The notes beneath the pieces were generated by a model. That model did not search any database and was not told the origin of the DNA. It was given only the letters and a program-made list of their open reading frames with translations. Positions 50,387 through 58,680 of a stretch of DNA of 64,000 bases are shown here, one piece after another. How positions within the stretch are numbered: position 1 is the first letter of the stretch; each line of letters begins with the position of its first letter. The DNA is from Thereva unica (Eukaryota; Arthropoda; Insecta; Diptera; Therevidae). The stretch lies in the NCBI GenBank assembly GCA_949987705.1, contig OX465281.1, forward strand, positions 159,168,393 to 159,232,392. The letters are read 5' to 3'. A program made the translations under genes and the position numbers.

Positions 50387-51892
50387 ATGGATTCAAAAAA
50401 TAAAAAGTATGAGCTCGATGCAGCTCCGACAGCATCATCCTCGTCAATTGTGACGATGGCCTCATCTCAAGTGTCTTTAGGGACACAAGAGATAGCAATT
50501 GCCTCAACTAGCGGAGCCATTGGGCACGCTAGCTGTGAATCAATTGCTTTAACGAGCGGAGCCATTGGGCACGCAAGTTTAAAACCTTCAACCTCGACCG
50601 GTGGAGCCATTGGGCACACCGGTTCTACAGACGGGTCGTCAGTCGCTGAAGATGAGTCTTTAGACGCAGAATCCGTCTGTAGCGCAGACTCGGCCAGTGT
50701 GTGTTCGGTCATTTCCGGAGCAACCACCATTGGCCGAGACTTAGATAAGATGGAGCTTGACAAACCCAGGTTTGTCAAACTCTCCAACCGCCAGAGGAAA
50801 TGCTTCCAAGAAGCACTGGCAAAAGGCCTCTCCAGGGATACGGCCCTGGAAAAAGCTTTAACAAAGCCCTCCAAAAAAACTGAGCTGAAGAGAGTTCGCT
50901 CAGAGGAGGAAACTCCGGAACCTCCGGAACAGAAGAGGACCAAGACGGCCAAGGGGCCCACTCGTCCCACCTTTAGCCAGGTGGTAAGCAGTGTCAAGCT
51001 TGGCCTCATCCCGACAGACATGGTCAACTGCCCCCTGACACCTGACCAAATGGCACAGTTGCAGGAGGCGATCATTGACGTCGTTATTGAAAAAGCGGGC
51101 GGTCAAGTCAAGCCGTCTTTCGAGGGGAGCTTCCCAAGAAGAGGCTGGCTGCTGCTGGTCTGCTTAAACCCTGAAACAGCAGAATGGGTGAGGAGTAACG
51201 TCTCCTTCATTAAGCGCAAAAGTGCTCTTGATATCATTCTGGTGGAAGAGGGTAATTTCCCTCAAACCCACGTCATTCGTGGCTATTTCCCCCAGAGTGG
51301 TACCTTAAGCAACGAGAAAGTGCTGGCTACTATCGCTGCACAAAACTCGGTTCCCGCTGACAAGTGGAAAGTGGTCCAGAGGCGGGTAAATGAAAACACC
51401 CTTCACTTGGTCATGGTAGTGGATACCGCTTCCATGGCTAAGTTAATTAGTCTTAAAGGGAAAATCGCCTATCGGTTTTCTCATACCAGACTAATTCTCA
51501 AGGACAAAGATCCTTCGAAGAAGCAGCCACAAGGGCAGGGTTCGTCCTGTGACATTCAGACCACAGGGTCTGAATTGGCACCTCCAAATGCTTCTGCTGT
51601 CACCGAGGACTGCAGTAATGCCGAGGCCATAGGGCCATCTGACGGCGGAGCTGCTCTCGCAACGAATCCAGGTCCATCTGGCGGTGTTCCAAATCCGGCC
51701 CCCGCATCTGCAGCATGCGCCAGGGAGCCTGTAGCAGAGCAAACTGCTGGGCGAATAAAGAACACACCTGCCGAACCTGGAGTCGGAGCACGGGGCAAAT
51801 CAGCACCCCCCAAGGGCAAAGACGTTAGGACAAAGGGTCCTAGACAAGCCAAAAAAACCGGGCTTGTCAAACGCTCCTTGGAGAAAAAATGA
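50387..51892 (+). CDS. ORF1 of the LOA-type element
   Basis: 501 residues are intact. The N-terminus has three imperfect repeats of SGAIGHAS/TGGAIGHT (residues about 42-80). An acidic Ser-rich block follows. A basic region (KKTELKRVRSEEE) lies near 165-190. The central domain has SFPRRGWLLLVCLNPETAEW, VRSNVSFIKRKSALDIILVE and NFPQTHVIRGYFPQSG (about 240-310), a conserved block of unknown-function type (DUF4780-like) found in ORF1 of such retrotransposons. The C-terminal third is Pro/Ala/Gly-rich, ending in a basic tail. It presumably binds element RNA. The stop TGA overlaps the ATG of ORF2 as ATGA (51889-51892). Confidence 0.85.
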   Translation: MDSKNKKYELDAAPTASSSSIVTMASSQVSLGTQEIAIASTSGAIGHASCESIALTSGAIGHASLKPSTSTGGAIGHTGSTDGSSVAEDESLDAESVCSADSASVCSVISGATTIGRDLDKMELDKPRFVKLSNRQRKCFQEALAKGLSRDTALEKALTKPSKKTELKRVRSEEETPEPPEQKRTKTAKGPTRPTFSQVVSSVKLGLIPTDMVNCPLTPDQMAQLQEAIIDVVIEKAGGQVKPSFEGSFPRRGWLLLVCLNPETAEWVRSNVSFIKRKSALDIILVEEGNFPQTHVIRGYFPQSGTLSNEKVLATIAAQNSVPADKWKVVQRRVNENTLHLVMVVDTASMAKLISLKGKIAYRFSHTRLILKDKDPSKKQPQGQGSSCDIQTTGSELAPPNASAVTEDCSNAEAIGPSDGGAALATNPGPSGGVPNPAPASAACAREPVAEQTAGRIKNTPAEPGVGARGKSAPPKGKDVRTKGPRQAKKTGLVKRSLEKK

Positions 51893-52510
51893 GCGCCATA
51901 AGGGCACTCCAAGCAAACTTGCACCATGCGAAAGGGGCATCCTCCACCCTGTGCAAGACTTACGCGGAGAGGCACCTTACCCTTGCTCTCATTCAGGAGC
52001 CTTGGGTAACCGATGGTAAAGTCAGAGGACTTACCACTGGCTCAAGTAAACTAGTATATGATCGGAGATGCGGGGCGCCTCGCGCTGCCCTTTTAATTGA
52101 CAATCGTGTCGCTCATCTCTCCATTACTAACTTTATTTCCAGAGATCTAGTGGCGATCTCGGTTGCGGTTCCCACCGCCAACGGATTCCAAGAAATCGTT
52201 CTTGCGTCCGCTTACTTTCCGGGGATGTAGCAATAGTGCCACCCCAGGAGGTTCAAGATCTCATTGAGTTCTGTCGCAAGACGAACCGGCAATTCGTCAT
52301 CGGCTGTGATGCAAATGCTCACCACTCCATCTGGGGGAGTACCGATGTAAACCAAAGGGGTGAGTGTCTTCTAGAATTTTTTGTTATGAATAACATAGAT
52401 ATTGCAAATAGAGGATGCAAACCCACTTTTATCACTGCTAGTAGAAAGGAGGTGCTGGACCTCCCTCACCTTCACGAGCAGGCTTTTATCCGACAGGATT
52501 GAAAACTGGC
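51889..52510 (+). pseudogene. LOA-type ORF2, endonuclease domain (frameshifted)
   Basis: It starts with MSAIRALQANLHHAKGASST at the ATGA overlap. It continues with LALIQEPWVTDGKVRGL and VLASAYFPG, where a frameshift near 52225 leads to VPPQEVQDLIEFCRKTNRQF, IGCDANAHHSIWGSTD and LLEFFVMNNIDIANRG. A second lesion near 52460 removes the expected T-x-D-L step before LSDHLHIRFDI (52510). The catalytic phrases (E in QEPW, D-x-N, SDH) are present but split over frames. Confidence 0.85.
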
Positions 52511-54120
52511 GTGTCACTGTCCGATCATCTGCACATTAGATTTGACATTGTGGGCCTTCCACATATCCGCGCCTCCTCTTTGGTTCCTAAGAAAACCAAC
52601 TGGTCTAAGTTTCAGGGGCTTGTGGCCTCGAAATCAGACCAGCTTGCGGCTTCTATCAGCTCAGTGTATGAACTGGAGAATGCGGCCACGCAGCTTACTG
52701 ATGTGCTGATCTCTTCCTACCATGACAGCAACACTGTCTCTTCCTTTCAGTCGTCGCGAAAAGTGCCCTGGTGGAATGACAGGTTAGCTGCAATGCGTAG
52801 GGATGTTAGGAGATTGTTCAATAGGGCAAAACATACCGGGCATTGGGATGAATATAGGTTCACCCTAACAGCCTACAACAAGGAGTTGAGACGTTCCAAA
52901 AGGATTGCCTGGCGGAAACACTGTGAGAGCATTCAGACTCTACCAGAGGCGACTAGACTCCAAAAGCTACTTTCTAAAGACTCCTTCAACGGAGTGGGCC
53001 TTCTCAAAAAGGAGGATGGCTCCTACACCTCTAACCATGAGGAAACCTTAAGGTACCTGCTCAGAGAGCACTTTCCAGGGTCAATCCTCCAGACCGCTTA
53101 TGTAGTCATAGGACTATCCCAGACCGCTATTCCCGCAGTCTTTCAGGGAATATCTTCGACCGTGACAAGGTTAAATGGGCAGTGGCCTCTTTTCAACCCT
53201 ATAAGTCCCCCGGAGGAGACGAAATTTTTCCGGCACTTCTTCAGAAGGGCCTTGACCTGATCATCAACAACCTGGTCTGCCTCTTTAGAGCCAGCTTCAA
53301 TTGGGGATACATTCCAACCATCTGGAGGAAAGTCGTGGTGGTTTTTATCCCGAAACAGGGCAACAGACCCCTCGAGCTGCCTAAATCGTACAGACCTATC
53401 AGCTTAACCTCTTTTCTTTTGAAAACTATGGAAAGGCTGCTAGACCTTCATATTAGGTACAAACTGGAGCTCACTCTCCCTCTACATAGCTCCCAGTTCG
53501 CTTACTCTAAGGGTAAATCAACAGAGGTTGCTTTACACCACCTGGTCAGTAAAATCGAAAAAGCCTTCCTCGCTAAAGAAACTGCCCTATGCGCGTTCCT
53601 TGACATCGAAGGTGCTTTCGATAACACTGGCTATGATTCTATCTCTAGAGCACTGGCTCTCAGAAATTTGGATCCTCACACGATTGAGTGGATAAATGCC
53701 ATGCTTGCAGATCGTGACATTTCTTCTACCCTAGGTGTCTCCACCATTAGTGTTAAGGCTATTAAGGGTTGCCCTCAAGGTGGGGTCTTATCACCGTTAC
53801 TCTGGTCACTAGTTGTGGATGAACTCTTGATCAAACTATCTGAATCAGGTTTCGATGTCATCGGTTATGCAGATGATCTTGCCATCATTGTCTCTGGGAA
53901 GTTTGACTTGACCATTACAGAGGTCATGAGAACGGCACTGCGAGAAGTTCAAAGATGGTGTACCAAGGAGGGTCTGTCAATCAACCCAAATAAGGCTGTC
54001 CTGATACCTTTTTCCAAACGCTACAAAGTGAACCTAGGTCCTATCTGTATCCAGGATACCACAGTTGAGTATTCCGACTCAGTCAAATATTTGGGAGTAA
54101 TTTTAGATGAGGCTGAACTG
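52511..54120 (+). pseudogene. LOA-type ORF2, linker and reverse transcriptase (frameshifted)
   Basis: Linker: VPWWNDRLAAMRRDVRRLF and LREHFPGS. A frameshift near 53170 leads into the reverse transcriptase frame (53182-54135): YKSPGGDEIFPALLQKG, FIPKQGNRPLELPKSYRP, SLTSFLLKTMERLLD, FAYSKGKSTEVALHHL, FLDIEGAFDNTGYD, GCPQGGVLSPLLWSLVVDEL and the catalytic GYADDLAIIV. A further frameshift near 54115 separates the thumb/RNase H part. The domain would be functional only without these shifts. Confidence 0.85.
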
Positions 54121-55468
54121 GAACGCTCAACTTGACTACGTCATCAGCAAAGCCACAAGGGCCATATGGGCCTGCAAAAGGCTTCTGGGTAAGACATGGG
54201 GTCTTACACCACAAATGATGTTCTGGATGTACAATACGATCGTTAAACCTGTTGTCACTTATGCTGCTATAGTTTGGTGGCCCAAGACTAAACAGGTTAC
54301 GTCGATCCTCAAGTGCAGCAAGCTGCAACGGCTTGCTTGCCTCTCCATTACCGGAGCTATGCGGACCTGTCCCACAGCTGCAATGGAAGCAATCATTGGA
54401 TTGACCCCACTGCATCTCTTCATATGGAAATCCGCCGCCATAAGTGCCTTGAGACTTCAGATCTCATCCAACTGGCCCCATACGGTCAAAGGACACATGG
54501 ATATCCTTAAAAATATCCCAAGCATTTCAATCTGCCGCGTATCCGACCATATGGTTAGTCAACTGCGATTCCAAAGAAAATTCAGAGCGATTATCCCGGA
54601 TCGCTCTGAGTGGGAGGAAACTATTCTTCCTGGGGATCCAAAACATCTCCACTGGTTTACTGACGGGTCAAAGATGGAACATGGCACAGGGGCTGGTGTC
54701 GCAGGACCCAACTCCAAGGTCTCGATTGCGATGGGTAAGTGGCCCTCTGTTTTCCAGACTGAAATACATGCCATTGCGACCTGCGCTAGGCTCAGCCTTG
54801 AGAAAGGTCTGAAAGGCGCCAACATTAAGATCTTTTCTGACAGCCAAGCTGCCATCAAGGCACTCTCAACGTGGAAGTTTTCTTCCAAAATAGTAGCAGG
54901 GTGTTTTGACGTACTCCAGAGCCTGACCAGAAGAAACGAAGTCTCGCTCTGCTGGGTCCCCGGACACTGGGGTATCGAGGGAAATGAGGCTGCAGACAGG
55001 CTCGCGAGGGAAGGGTCTGAGACTTTGTTCCAGGGTCCAGAACCCTTCTGTGGCATCTCTTGGTCCACCTCCAAGTCCTTGATAGAAGAGTGGATTAATA
55101 GAATAAACCTAGCCTATTGGGAGTTAGGTCCCGGTCTTAGACAGGCTAAAGATCTTATAAGACCCTTTGCCTTAAGAGGCACTATTACTCTAAACAGAGC
55201 GGATCTAAGGCTGCTGGTGGGATATCTCACTGGCCATGTAGGACTGCGGTACCACCTCCACAACCTAGGTCTGTCTCAAGAGACAGAATGCCGACTCTGC
55301 TTGGAAGGCGACGAAACTTCCACACACATTCTTTGTGAATGTCCTGCTCTGATCTGGCTTAGAAGAAGAACGTTTATCAGAGAGTTCTTGAGCCCTGCCC
55401 AAGTCCGGTCTTCATCAATTAAAGACCTTCTTGCCTTCATTCGGAAGGCCGATAGTCTGTTCCGCTAG
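54121..55468 (+). pseudogene. LOA-type ORF2, thumb, RNase H and C-terminal zinc motif
   Basis: This open stretch of about 450 residues has WNAQLDYVISKATRAIWACK, KPVVTYAAIVWWP and LQRLACLSITGAMRTCP. RNase H follows, with HWFTDGSKMEHGTGAGV, TEIHAIATCA, IFSDSQAAIKAL and WVPGHWGIEGNEAADRLA (D, E, D, D/H set complete). The C-terminus has TGHVGLRYHLHNLG and a CRLCLEGDETSTHILCEC zinc-type motif. RNase H in ORF2 separates this from the CR1-group elements in the window and supports LOA-type assignment. Confidence 0.9.
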
Positions 55469-55540
55469 TGGGGTACGTACACAATAGGCCTAACTTGGCC
55501 GCAGTGTTCACCATATGGGTTGCACCCTCACTCCTTATAA

Positions 55541-55554
55541 TAATCTTAAAAATT
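55541..55554 (+). other. Target-site duplication of the LOA-type element (right)
   Basis: TAATCTTAAAAATT, exact repeat of 49999-50012. Helentron sequence resumes immediately after it. Confidence 0.9.
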
Positions 55555-55643
55555 TGATTAAAATTGTCAATATTTAATTAAATTAAATTTGTCAAATTGT
55601 CAACAATAATCAAAGCAAGCCAAACACTCTGTCTCCTAACTGG

Positions 55644-56699
55644 GTGCCGGTGTATAAGAAAATAGTGAACATTACACTGACGAAAACTGTTAAATGCAAA
55701 CGAAAACAGTTTCCTTGCGTTCCTGCTTGTGCTATTACCATTCACAAGTCGCAAGGTGGGACGTTTACTGTTATTGTTTATAAATACTCCTCGGAACAAC
55801 CACAACAGTTGGTGTACGTGGCGCTGAGTCGGGTAACGAATATAGACGGCTTGCACATCATCACAGAAAAAGATGCGCCTTTTATCTTCAAACACGGACG
55901 GGATGGGAACGACTCACAGACTACGCGAGATGTCCGTAACGAATACATTCGACTCCGTGGACACGCCCTTCAAACAATCACTTCGAAAGCAGTGAAATTT
56001 TGTGATGACGGTAACAACGCTGGGCAAACTGTAGTGACAAACCTTAATGTTCAGAGTTTGTCTGCGCACTTCGCCGATATTGAAACGGATCCCGTGATAC
56101 CAAGATCGAATTATTTGGTATTGACTGAAACGTGGATGCGTGACAATTTTGATCCAGTTCCAATCAATAATTATGAATGTATAACCAGGCAGAATAATCG
56201 ATCGGATTCTGATACAAACGCAGCTGGTGGAGTGGCAATCTATCGAAAATTAACATCAACATCCACGGCCAAAGTACTCCACGTTGAATTGTCGGACACA
56301 ACTCGTCTCATCAGAAACACAGGCGAGGTCTGCTTGGCTGAAATTACATGCTTCACTGCTGCTACAACGTTTAAAATTGTACTTGGCGCAGTGTATATTC
56401 ATCCTGGAGCAAGTGTCTCAAACATTAGTGTATTGCTGCACCAAGCACTCTTTCCGTATGTGCATAACAGGCAGTATGTGCATCCGATCATGCAAGTTGA
56501 TACCAATGTACCAATTCTTCTTTGTGGCGACTTCAACACAAACGTGAAAAATGATGATACATTCCTCAAATTCATGAAGGATATGTTCAATCTCGAATGC
56601 ACATCAGATGTTACTAAGTCAACAACCCTGAGAGGAACAACCCTCGATTTGACTTTTTCAAGGCACATTACACTTGAAACACTCCCATTCATTTCATAA
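55644..56699 (+). CDS. Helentron helicase C-terminus fused to endonuclease domain (351 residues)
   Basis: Residues 1-90 are the last motifs of a PIF1-type helicase: [13 protein letters not shown], then QQLVYVALSRVTNIDGL. About 45 residues further an EEP endonuclease begins: TNLNVQSLSAHFADI, LVLTETWM, AAGGVAIYRKL, LGAVYIHPGA, LLCGDFNTNV (about 300) and TTLRGTTLDLTF. Fusion of an endonuclease to the C-terminus of the helicase is characteristic of Helentron/Helitron2 elements. The stop falls just before FSYHRPI, the equivalent of the final S-D-H catalytic motif, so the domain is truncated by a few residues. The Rep domain and helicase motifs I-IV are absent. Copy A carries only the start of this frame. 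Confidence 0.85.
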   Translation: MPVYKKIVNITLTKTVKCKRKQFPCVPACAITIHKSQGGTFTVIVYKYSSEQPQQLVYVALSRVTNIDGLHIITEKDAPFIFKHGRDGNDSQTTRDVRNEYIRLRGHALQTITSKAVKFCDDGNNAGQTVVTNLNVQSLSAHFADIETDPVIPRSNYLVLTETWMRDNFDPVPINNYECITRQNNRSDSDTNAAGGVAIYRKLTSTSTAKVLHVELSDTTRLIRNTGEVCLAEITCFTAATTFKIVLGAVYIHPGASVSNISVLLHQALFPYVHNRQYVHPIMQVDTNVPILLCGDFNTNVKNDDTFLKFMKDMFNLECTSDVTKSTTLRGTTLDLTFSRHITLETLPFIS

Positions 56700-57044
56700 T
56701 TTTCCTATCATCGACCTATCCTAAACAGAATAACACAGATTGCAAGAAGTTAAATATCAGACATGTATAAAAGCTGTAAATGAATTTGTTACTACACATT
56801 GTTACTTGTAAATAATCTGTTCATTAAAGTAATAAAAATATTTGAATTCATTAGTGCAAATAAAAGCTAATTTATCAATCAAAATGAATATTTCATTTCA
56901 CTACTTTTTGTATCCATACAAAATAATGATAATTTAATATAAATGATTCAATTTTATTCATAAAAGTATGCAATCATTTCATCAATGTCTTCTCATGACG
57001 TTGTCACGTTAAACTATCGTCCGTAAACCCTCTTTACAGACAAC

Positions 57045-58371
57045 AAATTTTTTTTTATCACAATAACACCCTAAAATTTAAAACATGAGCTTCTTGCATT
57101 AATGAAGTCCTTTTCAAAGTATTCTACCCTTTTATGCACTAAAATCAAAACATTCAAAAATTTATTTATGTTGTCACAATGTTGATAAATCCTGAAACCA
57201 TTCTAATCATCATAACAAGGTGAAACTTTCAACCCCCTTTCCAAGTGATAAATGATTGGATAGCTTATTTAATTAATTGTGCTGCTTTCGAGATAATTTC
57301 ACGCAGAATTTGTGCCATTGTCAAATTGAAATTCCATCATTTATCACTTTCATGCAATTTTTTAAGGTGAGAATTTGAGAAGTTAACAACAGTTGTTCAG
57401 TTTGCCAGGGCAAGATAAGAGGTTCTTGTCAGTTAATATTTATTATGTCGTAAATTGATGTTTGCGACATTGTAAGAAACAATTATTAGTCTGCTAGCTG
57501 GTGGTTTCTATGTTAAATATTTGTTGTTTTAGAACAACAATAATATACACTTTCATTTCAGGCATCATTTTAAAATTTTCATCTTGAATTTACCTATCGA
57601 TCCTTCTAACCGGATTTTGAAATTTCATTTTCGTTTTTTTTTTTAAATTTTGAACAAAAAATCTAATTTTTTCAAAAAAATACTATTTTTTCTATTCAAT
57701 TTATTCTAACGGGCCGAAAATTTGAGTTTCTGTACTCATGTTTTTTTTAAATGTTCGTCTTTTAGTTAGCTATTGATCTGTCTAGATGAATTTTTGATAT
57801 AGTTTTTGAAAACTGTTAAAATTACTGTCAAATATCAAATCATTCCCGCCTTCAACATTAAAATTGGTTATAGCTTCAAAACTATAGGCCGTAGCATAAA
57901 AGTTGTTGAACATTATTCATAGGAAATTGTCCAATCCTTCCAATTTTGTAATAAAAAAATATCAATTAGCTACTTTTGTTTTCGAGAAAAAGGTGGTTGA
58001 AGTTGAAATTTTAGTGAAGAAAAAAACAAAATTTTGACTTTGACGACACTTAACTCGGGAAGTTGATGGGTTGAAGCCTTAACTTTTACCGTTGTACCGT
58101 TTCACGTAAATTCAAGGTGAACATTTTAAAATAACAATTTTGTCAATAACTAAAAAATTATGTAATTTGGGTGGAATATCAGATATCTCGCCACTGTGCA
58201 TCGCTGCAATATTCATGCGTGGACAGCTGGACAGAAATAAACAGCCACAAAAATTTGTTTCTGCTCTCGATCTTAATGAGATCATCGGGACAGCTACCAG
58301 CGCAGAATGAAAATTTTGGAGCAGCCTACCAACACCAAGGAGCATAAACAAGATCGATGTTTGTTTTTTTA
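57045..58371. other. No gene recognised
   Basis: About 1.3 kb of AT-rich sequence contains no supported gene, TIR or tandem array. The leader of the CR1/L2-group element probably starts in the later part. Confidence 0.45.
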
Positions 58372-58551
58372 AAGTCATTTTTTATTTTCTTCTATTTTTC
58401 ATTTGCTTTTTCTTTTTTATTTTTAATTTCTAAGTCATTTTTTATTTTCTTCTATTTCTTATTTGCTTTTTGTCGTATATTTTTAATTTTTAAGCCATCT
58501 TCTATATTCTTATATTTTTTATTTGCTTTTCCTTTTTATATTTTTATGTCT
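58372..58551 (+). repeat. Three T-rich tandem repeats of 60 bp
   Basis: AAGTCATTTTTTATTTTC recurs at 58372 and 58432, and in degenerate form (AAGCCATCTTCTATATTC) at 58492. Each is followed by ATTTGCTTTT about 33 bp later. It lies about 130 bp upstream of the retrotransposon ORF, in its leader, where it could act as promoter-like or regulatory repeat sequence. Confidence 0.75.
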
Positions 58552-58680
58552 TTCTTCTCTATATCTGTAATGAAGGAATATTATTGCACTGCCTGTCTCA
58601 AATTGCTAACTGACCACGTTTCTCATGGGTACATTTTGCTACCCCTTTCTGGTTCTGTTTCGTAGCTGGTTGTCTGCAGT

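Larger units (their letters stand above)
50013..55540 (+). mobile_element. LOA-type non-LTR retrotransposon inserted in the Helentron
   Basis: A 5.5-kb element with two ORFs is flanked by a 14-bp target duplication. The leader is 50013-50386, ORF1 50387-51892, ORF2 51889-55468 with frameshifts, and a short 3' UTR runs to 55540 without a long poly-A. ORF2 order is endonuclease, reverse transcriptase, RNase H, CCHC-like C-terminus, as in the LOA clade. The 5' end appears complete or nearly so because target sequence abuts it directly. Confidence 0.85.
49872..57044 (+). mobile_element. Helentron deletion derivative, copy B, with helicase-endonuclease ORF
   Basis: It begins TTGACGTGACAACGTC at 49872 and ends GACGTTGTCACGTTAAACTA ... 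GTAAACCCTCTTTACAGACAAC at 57044. The termini form the short asymmetric inverted repeats of Helentrons. Excluding the LOA insertion (50013-55540), the element is about 1.6 kb: 140 bp of 5' end, a short AT-rich spacer, the helicase C-terminus fused to an endonuclease, and the 3' end. It lacks Rep and the first helicase motifs, exactly as copy A does. Confidence 0.85.
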
